Shown: positions 43,776 through 53,611, counted from the first letter of the stretch. The stretch is 64,000 bases of DNA from Pedobacter suwonensis (GCF_900111825.1 NZ_FOJM01000017.1:1-64000), one strand, 5' to 3'. Program-made: numbers and translations. The notes: a model not told the origin generated them from the sequence alone.

Positions 43776-45293
43776 TTAAGCTGATTTCATCATCTCCAAA
43801 ATATCATCTACATACTTACGCTCATTGGCTAACCGGGGCACTTTATGCTGCCCGCCCAATTTATCTTTCGCCTTTAACCAGTTGTAAAAAGTGTGAGCAG
43901 GTGCATTATGTACTTTAGGACGGGCCAGCGCCATATCTTTAAAACGTTTGGCATCGTAATCTGAGTTTACCTCGCGCAGGGTTTGGTCCATCACATCCAC
44001 AAATTTTTCAAAATCATCAGGCTGCTTATCAAATTCTATGATCCATTCGTGTCCGCCCGCCTTTTCATCCTTAAAATAAATCGGCCCTGCGGTATAATCT
44101 TTTATTTCAGCGCCTGTTTGCTGGCAGGCTTTAGTTAAGGCCTGCTCCGCATTATCGATGATCACCTCTTCGCCAAAGGCATTAATAAAATGTTTTGTAC
44201 GCCCGGTAATTTTTATGCGGTAAGGAGAAAGGGAGGTAAACTGAATGGTGTCGCCGATCATGTATCGCCATAAACCACCGTTTGTAGAAATAACTATCGC
44301 GTAATTTTTATGCAGCTCTACCTCTCCTAGCAACAGCGCCTTAGGATTTTCTTCTCCTATATTTTCCATCGGCACAAATTCATAGAAAATCCCATAATCA
44401 AGCATCAGCAACATTTCTTCTGAATGATCCTGATCCTGGATGCCGAAAAATCCTTCTGATGCGTTATAAGTTTCGAGATAATACATTTCAGCGGAAGGAA
44501 TCAACTGTTTAAACTGTTCGCGATAAGGTGCAAAATTTACTGCCCCGTGGATATACAATTCAAGGTTAGGCCAAACTTCCAATAAATTTTGCTTTCCGGT
44601 AAGTTCGAGTACTTTTTTAGCCAACACGATGGTCCAGGTGGGTACACCAGAAATACTGGTAACGTTTTCACTGACGGTGGCTTCTGCCATTCTATCCATC
44701 TTAATTTCGTAATTGTCCATCAAAGCGATAGACATATCGGGTGTGCGGTAATATTCGGCCCAGATAGGAAGGTTTTTAATCAGTACAGCAGATAAATCAC
44801 CATAAAAACAATCTTCGTTTAACTGGTTAACCTGATGGCTCCCACCCAAAACCAAACCTTTTCCGGTAAACATCTGGTTATCGGGACGGTTATTACAATA
44901 GATAGAAAGCATATCCTTTCCCCCTTTAAAGTGGCATTCTTCCAATGACTCCTCAGAGACTGGGATAAACTTACTTCTGTCGCTGGTGGTACCCGATGAT
45001 TTTGCAAACCATTTAATATCAGACGGCCAAAGGATGTTCTGTTCGCCATTAAGCATACGCTCAATGTAAGGTTTTAGGGTATCGTAGTTCTGAATGGGAA
45101 CGCGCTGCTGGTATTGTTGCGGCGTTAAAATTGATTTATAATCGTACAATTTACCCCACTCGGTATTTTCTGCACTATCAATCAGACTGTGAAACCATTC
45201 TTCCTGAACATCGTGCGGATATTTCATAAAAAGCTCGATCTGGTGGATCCGCTTTTTCATTAACCAGGTAAAAATTGAATTTACAATTGCCAT
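43776..45293 (-). CDS. GH3-family acyl-acid adenylating protein
   Basis: The 505-residue protein belongs to the GH3 (auxin-responsive promoter) acyl-adenylate fold. It has a phosphate-binding SSGTTSDRSKFIP at about 113-125, YETYNASEGF mid-protein and the C-terminal hinge ITGRTKHFINAFGEEV. Bacterial GH3 proteins presumably activate carboxylic acids and may couple them to an amine or thiol; substrates are not known. No partner gene is adjacent. The TetR-like or acyl-carrier functions seen with some GH3 are absent. Confidence 0.9.
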   Translation of the reverse strand: MAIVNSIFTWLMKKRIHQIELFMKYPHDVQEEWFHSLIDSAENTEWGKLYDYKSILTPQQYQQRVPIQNYDTLKPYIERMLNGEQNILWPSDIKWFAKSSGTTSDRSKFIPVSEESLEECHFKGGKDMLSIYCNNRPDNQMFTGKGLVLGGSHQVNQLNEDCFYGDLSAVLIKNLPIWAEYYRTPDMSIALMDNYEIKMDRMAEATVSENVTSISGVPTWTIVLAKKVLELTGKQNLLEVWPNLELYIHGAVNFAPYREQFKQLIPSAEMYYLETYNASEGFFGIQDQDHSEEMLLMLDYGIFYEFVPMENIGEENPKALLLGEVELHKNYAIVISTNGGLWRYMIGDTIQFTSLSPYRIKITGRTKHFINAFGEEVIIDNAEQALTKACQQTGAEIKDYTAGPIYFKDEKAGGHEWIIEFDKQPDDFEKFVDVMDQTLREVNSDYDAKRFKDMALARPKVHNAPAHTFYNWLKAKDKLGGQHKVPRLANERKYVDDILEMMKSA

Positions 45294-45458
45294 TTTTAAA
45301 TGCTAAAACTAACGGGTGCCTTGCCGCCACAGACTTTCACACCAGCCCTTTGGTTAAATGGGAATATACAGAGATTTTTATACACAATAAATTTAGTAGC
45401 TTTTGGTTTAACCTTGCGAATAGGCAACATGCCAGGTTGAATTTTGTTTGTAACTATT

Positions 45459-46199
45459 TTAAATATCAAATTTCTTACGTTTCAATACAAAATTTGATCC
45501 CAAATATACTTTTCTCACCATTTCATTCTCAGCAAGCACTTCCGGAACGCCTTGTTCCAGGATTTTTCCCTCAAAAAGTAGATATGCCCTATCGGTAATG
45601 GATAGTGTTTCCTGTACGTTGTGGTCGGTGATTAAAATCCCTATATTTTTATGCTTCAGTTTAGCCACAATACTTTGAATTTCCTCTACCGCAATAGGAT
45701 CTACCCCGGCAAAAGGTTCATCTAACAATATAAAATTAGGATTTGCAGCTAAAGCCCGGGCAATTTCGGTACGGCGACGCTCGCCTCCGGATAATAAATC
45801 ACCACGGTTTTTACGTACTTTATGTAAACTAAATTCATTGATCAGCTCTTCGAGTTTATCACGCTGTTCTTCCTTAGTTAAATTGCTCATTTCCAAAATG
45901 GCCAGAATGTTATCTTCTACGGTAAGTTTTCTAAAAACTGATGCTTCCTGTGCCAGATAGCCGATTCCTTTTTGCGCCCTGCGGTACATCGGATCTTCGG
46001 TAATATCTTCTTCTTCTAAAAAGATACGCCCCTCATTCGGTTTAATTAAACCAACGATCATGTAAAAAGAAGTTGTTTTCCCTGCCCCGTTCGGACCTAA
46101 AAGCCCCACAATTTCCCCTTGGCTTACGTTAAAGGAAACGTTGTTTACAACAGTACGCTGTTTATATTTTTTAACCAGATTTTCGGCTTTTAGTATCAT
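45459..46199 (-). CDS. lptB: LPS export ABC transporter ATPase LptB
   Basis: The 246-residue ATPase powers LPS transport from the inner membrane with LptFGC. Walker A GPNGAGKTTS at 35-44, LSGGERRR signature, Walker B FILLDEPFAGVDP, and the H-loop TDHNVQ are all present. It matches LptB closely in length and motif. It is not next to lptA/C or lptFG genes. recJ lies 47 bases upstream on the same strand. Confidence 0.95.
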   Translation of the reverse strand: MILKAENLVKKYKQRTVVNNVSFNVSQGEIVGLLGPNGAGKTTSFYMIVGLIKPNEGRIFLEEEDITEDPMYRRAQKGIGYLAQEASVFRKLTVEDNILAILEMSNLTKEEQRDKLEELINEFSLHKVRKNRGDLLSGGERRRTEIARALAANPNFILLDEPFAGVDPIAVEEIQSIVAKLKHKNIGILITDHNVQETLSITDRAYLLFEGKILEQGVPEVLAENEMVRKVYLGSNFVLKRKKFDI

Positions 46200-46246
46200 A
46201 CTTATTAGCTAAACCTTACAGGTTTTAAAAACCTTTAAGGTTTCAA

Positions 46247-47947
46247 TTAATTAACTTTTATTCCTTTAATATTTAACTGTAAGCGTTTCTTATCCCGCCA
46301 TACGTTCTCTTCTAATGTATAACAAACGGAAAACGGCACCCTGGGTTGCAAAAGATTTTGAAATTCTGCCAATCCAAATGCAATGCCCTCAAAAATAGGC
46401 GAATTTTGTTGCTTTATGTTAATTTTTAAATGATTTTGACCAACTGCCATGGCATGCTGTGCAAGATATACGTTATGAGTAACAAATATTGGTGCCATAT
46501 TTTCCGGCCCGAAAGGGCCCATCTGCGATAAAACCCGGAAGAATTTACCGTCGATTTGTGCCAGTTCAATTTCGGCATCAATCCTGATCATGGGTGTCAG
46601 CAACTCTTCTGTAATACTCGCCGATACAATTTCTTCAAATTTATCGGCAAAAGCATTTACATTTTGCTCCTGCATGGTTAAGCCTGCAGCAAATTTATGT
46701 CCGCCATACTGATCTAATAAATGTGCACAACCGCTTAAAGCTTCATACAAATCAAAACCTACTACCGATCGGCACGAGCCAGCTACATGTCCGTTAGACT
46801 TAGTGAGTACAATTGTCGGGCGGTAATATTTTTCTGTCAGGCGCGAAGCTACTATCCCAATGACCCCCTTGTGCCAGTTTTCGTTAAACACCACGGTGGT
46901 TTTTCTATTGATGAGGATTTCACTTTCCCCAATTAAAGCCAAAGCCTCGCGGGTAATGTCCTGATCATAGGTTTTGCGTTCGGTATTTTTAAGGTTGATG
47001 AGTTCACTTTGTTCCAGGGAATTGCTATCTACTTGGCAAAGCAGCATGGCAACGGCATGTTTCGCATGATCGATTCTTCCGGCAGCATTAATCCGCGGAC
47101 CTAATGTAAAAACCACATCGGTAATGGTGTAATTTTCTGTTTTGCCCGAAACCTCCATCAAAGCCCGTAAACCTTCGCAAGGATTAGCGTTCAATTTTTT
47201 CAGTCCGTAATAAGCTAAAATTCGGTTCTCGCCTACTACAGGTACAATATCTGCTGCAATACTTACCATCACCAGATCTAAATATTGCAGATAGGTTTCT
47301 TTTGGAAGCTGATGTTTTTGTGCATAAGCCTGCGCCAGTTTAAAACCAATTCCGCAGCCGGCCAATTCTTTAAAAGGATATGCGCAGTCTGAACGTTTAG
47401 GGTCCAAAACGGCTATGGCCTGTGGAAGTTCATCTCCGGGTAAATGGTGATCGCAGATAATGAAATCGATCCCCAGGTTATTGGCATAATCAATTTTATC
47501 GATCGATTTTATGCCACAGTCTAATGCAATAATAAGGGAGAACCCATTTTCATTGGCATAGTCAATTCCGGCAGTAGAAATGCCATAACCTTCCAGATAA
47601 CGATCTGGGATATAATATTCTATATTTTTAGTGAGCTTTGAAAAGAAACTATAAGCGAGTGCAACCGAAGTGGTGCCATCCACATCATAATCCCCATAAA
47701 TCAATATCTTTTCGTGGCTGGCCAGTGCGGTTTCGATACGGGCAATAGCCACATCCATATCCTTCATTAAAAAAGGATCATGAAGGTGATTAAGATCTGG
47801 TCTGAAGAAACTTTTCGCCTGATCAAAATCACAGATATTCCGCTGCACAAGAATCTGTGCCAATGAACGGTCTATGTTAAGTTGTTCTGCTACTTTTGCT
47901 ACTGTATCATCATCACAATCTGATGCCAGCACCCATCTTTTTTCCAT
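46247..47947 (-). CDS. recJ: Single-stranded-DNA-specific exonuclease RecJ
   Basis: The 566-residue 5'-3' exonuclease has DYDVDGTTS at 86-94 and the DHH motif at 167-169 (ICDHHLPG). The DHHA1 motif GHKFAAGLT and the OB-fold C-terminus follow. Metal-dependent, it acts in recombination and mismatch repair. It precedes lptB by 47 bases, and the two may share a transcript. Confidence 0.95.
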   Translation of the reverse strand: MEKRWVLASDCDDDTVAKVAEQLNIDRSLAQILVQRNICDFDQAKSFFRPDLNHLHDPFLMKDMDVAIARIETALASHEKILIYGDYDVDGTTSVALAYSFFSKLTKNIEYYIPDRYLEGYGISTAGIDYANENGFSLIIALDCGIKSIDKIDYANNLGIDFIICDHHLPGDELPQAIAVLDPKRSDCAYPFKELAGCGIGFKLAQAYAQKHQLPKETYLQYLDLVMVSIAADIVPVVGENRILAYYGLKKLNANPCEGLRALMEVSGKTENYTITDVVFTLGPRINAAGRIDHAKHAVAMLLCQVDSNSLEQSELINLKNTERKTYDQDITREALALIGESEILINRKTTVVFNENWHKGVIGIVASRLTEKYYRPTIVLTKSNGHVAGSCRSVVGFDLYEALSGCAHLLDQYGGHKFAAGLTMQEQNVNAFADKFEEIVSASITEELLTPMIRIDAEIELAQIDGKFFRVLSQMGPFGPENMAPIFVTHNVYLAQHAMAVGQNHLKINIKQQNSPIFEGIAFGLAEFQNLLQPRVPFSVCYTLEENVWRDKKRLQLNIKGIKVN

Positions 47948-48150
47948 TTTATACTGTCTCCGAACAGTAAATATACATTTTAATTGGATACGATGGCGCT
48001 AAACTTGAGTGCGCTGCCCTACAAAGCATTTAAATACAAAAAGTTAGATTTAACTTCAAACAGTAAAGATTGTTTAATCATGTCATGCTGAAAAGCCCTA
48101 TCGAAATTGATTAGACCTGCCCTTATGATAAATACTAATGTTTAGATTGT

Positions 48151-48158
48151 TACCTTTG
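48151..48158 (+). promoter_or_regulatory. -7 box (TACCTTTG) upstream of the MBL gene
   Basis: Exact TAnnTTTG match 25 bases before the TTG start at 48184, consistent with a short leader. It favours the TTG as the start. Confidence 0.5.
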
Positions 48159-48183
48159 TACACACATTTAAAAGATTTATATT

Positions 48184-48951
48184 TTGCAAGTTCACACCCT
48201 ATTCGAAGGAACCTATTCTGTTGACGCATCAAAGAAATTTGTGCCTTTCGATTCCGCTATACACAGCTTTAAAGACAGACCTGCTTCATTATTTATCAAT
48301 GTTCAGCCTTTTTTGGTTGAACTGAAAAACGACCTCGTACTTTTCGATACAGGTTTAGGTTTTAGTGATGACCATGGCGAACTGATTTTACACAAAAATA
48401 TCCGCAATGCAGGTTTCGATCCAACTGATGTGACCAAAGTTTTAATGTCGCACTTACATTACGACCATTCTGGCGGGATGATCCACAAACAAAGCAATGA
48501 TAAAATAGAACTGAGTTTTCCTGATGCTGAATATGTAATTAACCGGGGCGAATGGGAAACGGCTTTCAGCAGCACTTCGTCATCTTACCATACCGATATT
48601 TTCGATTTCGTGCAACGTAATGCACAATTGAAATTTGTGGAGGGGGATGGCGCTTTGGATGAAACTATTGCATACGAATTTACCGGTGCCCACTGTCCGA
48701 ACCACCAGGTTTTTCTTTTAACAGAAGGCAATCAAAAAGTATTTTTTGGCGGTGATGTTTTACCTGAACCAGAAGAACTGGTTAAAAATTTTATCGCCAA
48801 ATACGATTTCGACGGTCGCAAGGCAATGGAATTACGGAAAGAGTTTGGTAAAAGAGCAGCTGAAGAGAATTGGGAGTGTTTGTTCTATCATGGCAAAAGT
48901 GCAGCAACTGGTTTTGTGGATGTTATTGAAGGTGGGTTTCGGATAAGATAG
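48184..48951 (+). CDS. MBL-fold metallo-hydrolase
   Basis: A 255-residue metallo-beta-lactamase fold enzyme with HLHYDHSGG at 90-98 (HxHxDH), AHCPNHQVFLL and GGDVLPEP. A late His (FYHGKS) completes the zinc site. It resembles lactonase/sulfatase-like MBL proteins; the substrate is unknown. The start is TTG: no ATG fits, and the -7 box lies 25 bases upstream. A heptamer array follows the stop. Confidence 0.85.
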   Translation: MQVHTLFEGTYSVDASKKFVPFDSAIHSFKDRPASLFINVQPFLVELKNDLVLFDTGLGFSDDHGELILHKNIRNAGFDPTDVTKVLMSHLHYDHSGGMIHKQSNDKIELSFPDAEYVINRGEWETAFSSTSSSYHTDIFDFVQRNAQLKFVEGDGALDETIAYEFTGAHCPNHQVFLLTEGNQKVFFGGDVLPEPEELVKNFIAKYDFDGRKAMELRKEFGKRAAEENWECLFYHGKSAATGFVDVIEGGFRIR

Positions 48952-48952
48952 G

Positions 48953-49029
48953 TTTAGGGCTTAGGGCTTAGGGTTTAGGGCTTAGGGTTTAGGGTTTAGG
49001 GTTTAGGGTTTAGGGTTTAGGGTTTAGGG
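48953..49029 (+). repeat. Tandem heptamer repeat (TTTAGGG)n
   Basis: Eleven units, TTTAGGG with three CTTAGGG variants, run from just after the MBL gene stop. The same sequence forms plant telomeres, but here the context is bacterial and intergenic. Compare the AGTCCAT array at 7331-7395. Confidence 0.95.
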
Positions 49030-49108
49030 AAAACAGATCCTGAAGTGATTAGTATAATTTAAGTTTAAAAAATCAATTTATTTTATTTCGGTACGCACTT
49101 ACATCGTT

Positions 49109-49148
49109 TCGTCATCTCGACCGGAGCAGCGCGAAGTGGAGAGATCTT
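49109..49148. repeat. CGTCATCTCGA...AGATCT repeat, single unit
   Basis: CGTCATCTCGACCGGAGCAG continues to GGAGAGATCT. It is one half of the head-to-head structure seen at 21451-21534. Confidence 0.75.
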
Positions 49149-49197
49149 TGGACTTTGCAGCACCTTGCCGCCTGGTTTCTTGCATTATCCTGAGTTT

Positions 49198-49400
49198 TTA
49201 AAGTCTCTATTTTTTACCGCAAAGCACGCAAAGAAGGAAGCGCAAAGCGCGCAGAGTTGCTTTTTACCACAAAGGGCCACGGAGAAGGCACAAAGTAAAC
49301 AGAGTTGGGTGCAATATTTAGTATTATTGATAAACTCTGCGCTTCTCTGTGAAAAACTCGGCTTCCTCTGTGTAAAAACTCTATGCGCTCGGTGGTTAGT
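49198..49400. repeat. Imperfect palindrome of CGCAAAG/CTCTGTG words
   Basis: The left half has ACCGCAAAGCACGCAAAG-like words; the right half has their reverse complements in diverged form (GCGCTTCTCTGTG, CCTCTGTGTAAAA). Related structures lie at 56973-57120, 58029-58142 and 62272-62392. Confidence 0.6.
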
Positions 49401-49441
49401 CTTCGACTCCGCTCAGACTGACATCACTAAGCAGTTAAACG

Positions 49442-49467
49442 AAAAAAGCCCCAACTTTCGTCGAGGC
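49442..49467 (-). terminator. Terminator after yceI
   Basis: On the minus strand GCCTC pairs with GGGGC (49448-49452 with 49463-49467), and a T-run follows (49442-49447). Confidence 0.6.
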
Positions 49468-49490
49468 CTTCCTTTTTCCGAGACCGGAAA

Positions 49491-50075
49491 TTATTTTTTA
49501 GCTACCAATTTAACAGACAATTCGAAGTTATCGTCAATTGCTTTGTCGCCAATGCTATCAAAGAATGATTTTGAACCATATTTGATGTCATATTTAGTTC
49601 TGTCTACAATGATTTTACCCGCTAAAGCTGAAGCTGTACCATCTGCATTAACCGTTACAGTTGCAGGGAAGCTTAATGGTTTAGTGATACCTTTGATGGT
49701 TAAATTACCGGTTACGGTTACGTTAGCACCTGAACCTGCAACTTTAGTAATAACGAAAGTTGAAGTTGGGAATTTAGTTGTACCAAAGAAATCATCTGCC
49801 TTTAAGTGACCTTCTAATTTAGCACTACCATCAGCATCTTTAATTGAAGTCATATCGATTACAAAAGTACCACCTGTTACGCTTTTACCATTAACTGCTA
49901 ATGTACCTGACTGTAAAGCCACTGTTCCGTTGTGAGAACCGGTTACTTTTTTACCAATCCAGGTAATGGTTGATTTTGCTGCATCTACAGTATAAGTTAC
50001 TGGTTTAATAGTTGTAAAAGCTGATAAAGAAACAACTGCAACTAACAAAAAAATTGAAGAGATTTTTAATTTCAT
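49491..50075 (-). CDS. YceI-family protein, secreted
   Basis: The 194-residue protein has a signal peptide (residues 1-23) and a YceI lipocalin-like barrel: VDAAKSTITWIGKKVTGSHNG, FFGTTKFPTSTFVITKV, and a repeating beta pattern to the end. YceI proteins bind isoprenoid-like or fatty molecules in the periplasm. I chose ATG at 50075 (MKLKISS). The TATATTTG box lies 24 bases upstream, inside the longer frame from 50102. Confidence 0.92.
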   Translation of the reverse strand: MKLKISSIFLLVAVVSLSAFTTIKPVTYTVDAAKSTITWIGKKVTGSHNGTVALQSGTLAVNGKSVTGGTFVIDMTSIKDADGSAKLEGHLKADDFFGTTKFPTSTFVITKVAGSGANVTVTGNLTIKGITKPLSFPATVTVNADGTASALAGKIIVDRTKYDIKYGSKSFFDSIGDKAIDDNFELSVKLVAKK

Positions 50076-50099
50076 TTTCTGGTTTTTTAAAATTTGATA

Positions 50100-50107
50100 C
50101 AAATATA
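50100..50107 (-). promoter_or_regulatory. -7 box (TATATTTG) of yceI
   Basis: Exact TAnnTTTG on the minus strand, 24 bases before the ATG at 50075. It supports the shorter reading frame. Confidence 0.55.
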
Positions 50108-50260
50108 GATGAACAACCCATCTCTCGTTGTTGACCTATGTTAAGTTTTTTCAATAATAATCGTATTATTTAAATCATGCTATTGACTCCGGTTATCTTT
50201 AAGGGTTTAATCGATCAAGAAAAAGTGGAAATGGACGATCCAGGCCACCACCATTCATGC

Positions 50261-50384
50261 TAAACCTGACAGCAGCGAAAATCCTTTTTGTTGGCACTTA
50301 TCGTGAAAGATTGCTTCGTCGTTCCTTCTCGCAATGACGACAAAGAAGAGCAAACACCACAAAAAGATTGAAGCGAATGGCAGG
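50261..50384 (+). repeat. Dispersed structured repeat, copy 4, with nested repeat
   Basis: It begins TAAACCTGACAGCAGCG and AAAATCCTTTTTG and ends CAAAAAGATTGAAGCGAATG then GCAGG. The loop contains AAAGATTGCTTCGTCGTTCC (50306-50325) and GCAATGACG, a second repeat family. The inner arms AATCCTTTTTG and CAAAAAGATT can pair. Confidence 0.8.
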
Positions 50385-50465
50385 GCTGCAGCCGCCGATG
50401 GAAAACCGACATTCATTTCCAAAAAAATGCTTTGTATCTTACATTGATATATTCATAAGAAAAAT

Positions 50466-50500
50466 CGTCATCTCGACTGAAACGCAGTGGAATGGAGAGA
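50466..50500 (+). repeat. CGTCATCTCGA...AGATCT repeat, single unit
   Basis: CGTCATCTCGACTGAAACGC and AGTGGAATGGAGAGATCT match the left half of the pair at 21451-21534. Confidence 0.75.
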
Positions 50501-50709
50501 TCTATTGGAGATAGATTTAGCTTCGCTGAGCCTTCGGGTTCTCAACTTCGCTGCGCTCCGCTCGAAAGGACGATATCGCGATAGAAAATCTCTTCTTAAC
50601 TTAAACAAAGTTCAGCATTACAATTAAAAAAGGTTTAAAATTTTCTGCTGTATGCTTTACGCACCCCGCAAAAAACCTTAAACCCTCTATCTTCCCGCCT
50701 TCTACCTCA

Positions 50710-53586
50710 CTAAGGAACTATCTCTTCCAAATAACTCTCCACTGGAGGGCATGCACAGATCAAAGATCTATCGCCATGACTATCGTTAACCCGGCCGACC
50801 GATGGCCAGAACTTGCGTTCTAACACATAAGGAAGCGGGAATGCAGCAGTTTGACGGCTATAAGCATGCTCCCAATTGTCAGCAGTAATTACTGAAACGG
50901 TGTGAGGCGCATTTTTTAGTGGGTTATCCGTCTTATCGAAAGTTAAATTCTCTACCTGATCTATTTCATTTTTAATGGCGATCAATGCATCACAGAAACG
51001 ATCTAACTCATGTTTAGGTTCCGATTCTGTAGGCTCAACCATTAAAGTACCCGCAACCGGGAACGAAACCGTTGGTGCGTGGAAACCATAATCCATTAAA
51101 CGTTTTGCAATGTCAGTTACTTCAATTCCAAAAGTTTTGAATGAACGGCAATCTAAAATCATCTCATGTGCGCAACGGCCCTGAGCGCCTGAATAAAGTA
51201 CCGGATAGTGCTGCTCTAAACGTGCTTTCATGTAGTTCGCATTTAAAATGGCATATTTGGTAGCATTCGTTAAACCTTCAGCACCCATCATCGCAATATA
51301 GGCGTGAGAAATGATCAGGATAGAAGCCGAACCCCATGGAGCAGACGAAACTGCAGAAATAGATTTCCCTTTGTCGATATCAACCACAGCATGCCCCGGA
51401 AGATAAGGAACCAGGTGTTTAGCCACACCGATTGGGCCCATACCAGGACCACCACCACCGTGAGGGATACAGAAAGTTTTATGCAGGTTTAAGTGGCAAA
51501 CATCGGCACCAATATTGGCCGGACTTGTTAAACCCACCTGTGCATTCATATTCGCACCATCCATATAAACCTGTCCGCCGTTAGCGTGGATCGTTTCACA
51601 GATTTCGATTATGCTTTCTTCAAATACGCCGTGAGTAGATGGATAAGTTACCATTAAACACGATAAGTTGTCTTTATGTAATTCTGCCTTAGCTTTTAAA
51701 TCTTCAACATCGATGTTACCGTTTTCTAAAGATTTAACCACTACAATTTTCATATCGGCCATTGCAGCAGAAGCAGGGTTTGTTCCATGTGCCGAAGCCG
51801 GAATTAACGCCACGTTACGGTGGAAATCGCCCCTATCGTGGTGGTAAGCTCGGATAACCATCAAACCTGCATACTCACCCTGAGCACCAGCATTTGGCTG
51901 TAAGCTCATGGCCGCAAAACCGGTAATTTCGCTTAACCACTTATCCAGTTCGTTAAAAACAGAATAATAGCCCAATACCTGATCGGCCGGGGCAAATGGG
52001 TGGATGCGACCGAAGTGAGACCAGGTAACCGGAATCATCTCTGCCGTAGCATTTAATTTCATGGTACAGCTACCCAAAGCGATCATCGAGTGGCAAAGCG
52101 ATAAATCTTTTGCTTCCAACGATTTGATATAACGCAACATTTCGTGTTCCGAGTGGTGCGAGTTAAAAATCGGGTGTGTTAAATAAGCAGAAGTACGTTG
52201 CAGAGGGGCTGGAATAACCGTTTCTACATTCTCGACAACCTCTACCTGATCTCCAGCAATGCCTTTTGCTCTTGCAAAGATTTTAGCAATTAAAGTAATG
52301 TCTTGAAAAGTAGTGGTTTCATCAACCGAAATGGTCACCGTATTACCCACATAATTTAAGTTGATTTCGTTATCTAAACAATAAGCATGGATACCACCTT
52401 TTAAATCGCCCAAATCGAAACGAATGGTATCGAAATAAGCTGAATTTAGTTGCTCATAGCCTAAATTTTTAAGGGTTGATGCCAAACTGATGGCTAAACC
52501 GTGTGTGCGCTCAGCAATGGCTTTTAATCCTTTCGGACCATGGTAAGCGGCATAGAAACCGGCCATGATAGCCAACAATGCCTGTGCGGTACAAATGTTT
52601 GAAGTAGCTTTATCTCTACGGATGTGCTGCTCGCGCGTTTGCAAGGCCATACGTAAAGCATAATCGCCATGGCTATCGATGGTTACACCGATAATACGAC
52701 CAGGGATATTACGTTTGTATTCTTCTTTAGTGGCAAAAAATGCAGCGTGCGGTCCACCAAAACCCATTGGTATACCTAAACGCTGTGTAGTACCTACAAC
52801 TACATCAGCACCCCACTCGCCCGGAGGCGTTAATAAGGTTAAGCTTAAGATATCGGCAACCACGGTTAATTTAATATTTTGACTGTGTAAAGCTGATGCG
52901 AAAGCTTCATAATTGAAAACTTCGCCATTTCCTGCCGGGTACTGAACAATTGCACCAAAAAATTCTCCGCTAGCAGTAAAATCTAAATGGCTTCCGATAA
53001 CCAGCTCAATACCATAAGGATTGGCACGTGTTTTTAAAATATCGATGGTTTGAGGGAAAAGTAATTCAGAAACGAAAAACTTTTTAGCTGCCTGGTTTTT
53101 GCGTAAGCTGTATTGCATAAACATAGCCTCAGCCGCAGCTGTACCTTCATCCAGTAAAGATGCATTGGCAATTTCCATTCCGGTTAAATCGATAACCATG
53201 GTTTGGAAATTTAATAAAGCCTGTAAACGGCCCTGTGCAATTTCTGCCTGATATGGCGTGTATTGTGTGTACCATCCCGGGTTTTCGAATACGTTACGTA
53301 AAATAACACCAGGCGTAATGGTATCGTAATAACCCTGACCGATAAAGCTTTTGAAAACTTTATTCAACAATGAAGTTTGTTTTAAAGCACCAAGATATTC
53401 AGTTTCTGATTTCGCTGCAGGCAAGTTTAACGGTTGCTTTAACCTGATTGCCGTCGGAACAGTCTGTTCAATCAGCTCGTCGATAGAATTTACGCCAACA
53501 GTTTGCAACATTTCGGCTGTATCAGCCTCATTAGGAGCAATATGACGATTTTGAAAATCTTCCTTGTAGTGGATATTTAAGCTCAT
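50710..53586 (-). CDS. gcvP: Glycine dehydrogenase (decarboxylating), P-protein
   Basis: The 958-residue PLP enzyme is the homodimeric single-chain P-protein of the glycine cleavage system. The N-terminal half is a degenerate partner domain; the C-terminal half holds the PLP lysine in HLNLHKTF and the Gly-rich GGGGPGMGPIGV. It releases CO2 from glycine and passes the aminomethyl group to the H-protein. It stands alone here; gcvH and gcvT are not in the window. A TACCTTTG box is 26 bases before the ATG. Confidence 0.97.
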   Translation of the reverse strand: MSLNIHYKEDFQNRHIAPNEADTAEMLQTVGVNSIDELIEQTVPTAIRLKQPLNLPAAKSETEYLGALKQTSLLNKVFKSFIGQGYYDTITPGVILRNVFENPGWYTQYTPYQAEIAQGRLQALLNFQTMVIDLTGMEIANASLLDEGTAAAEAMFMQYSLRKNQAAKKFFVSELLFPQTIDILKTRANPYGIELVIGSHLDFTASGEFFGAIVQYPAGNGEVFNYEAFASALHSQNIKLTVVADILSLTLLTPPGEWGADVVVGTTQRLGIPMGFGGPHAAFFATKEEYKRNIPGRIIGVTIDSHGDYALRMALQTREQHIRRDKATSNICTAQALLAIMAGFYAAYHGPKGLKAIAERTHGLAISLASTLKNLGYEQLNSAYFDTIRFDLGDLKGGIHAYCLDNEINLNYVGNTVTISVDETTTFQDITLIAKIFARAKGIAGDQVEVVENVETVIPAPLQRTSAYLTHPIFNSHHSEHEMLRYIKSLEAKDLSLCHSMIALGSCTMKLNATAEMIPVTWSHFGRIHPFAPADQVLGYYSVFNELDKWLSEITGFAAMSLQPNAGAQGEYAGLMVIRAYHHDRGDFHRNVALIPASAHGTNPASAAMADMKIVVVKSLENGNIDVEDLKAKAELHKDNLSCLMVTYPSTHGVFEESIIEICETIHANGGQVYMDGANMNAQVGLTSPANIGADVCHLNLHKTFCIPHGGGGPGMGPIGVAKHLVPYLPGHAVVDIDKGKSISAVSSAPWGSASILIISHAYIAMMGAEGLTNATKYAILNANYMKARLEQHYPVLYSGAQGRCAHEMILDCRSFKTFGIEVTDIAKRLMDYGFHAPTVSFPVAGTLMVEPTESEPKHELDRFCDALIAIKNEIDQVENLTFDKTDNPLKNAPHTVSVITADNWEHAYSRQTAAFPLPYVLERKFWPSVGRVNDSHGDRSLICACPPVESYLEEIVP

Positions 53587-53611
53587 GCGGTATGAATAAT
53601 AAATTTGCGTG

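Larger units (their letters stand above)
49030..49440. other. Intergenic repeats between the MBL and yceI genes
   Basis: A CGTCATCTCGACC...AGAGATCT unit (49109-49148) is followed by a long imperfect palindrome of CGCAAAG / CTCTGTG words (49198-49400). A forward 214-residue frame at 49165-49809 runs through these and antisense to yceI, so I do not accept it. Confidence 0.6.
50108..50709. other. Repeat-filled gap between yceI and gcvP
   Basis: A copy of the dispersed structured repeat (50261-50384) carries a GATTGCTTCGTCGTTCC repeat in its centre. A CGTCATCTCGACTG...AGAGATCT unit (50466-50500) and further repeat words reach to about 50580. No gene is seen. Confidence 0.6.

Noticed and set aside
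48953..49029. Eukaryotic contamination or telomere
   Set aside because: The array is flanked directly by bacterial genes and is only 77 bases long.
49165..49809. Forward 214-residue reading frame
   Set aside because: It runs through a CGCAAAG palindrome and then antisense to the well supported yceI gene.
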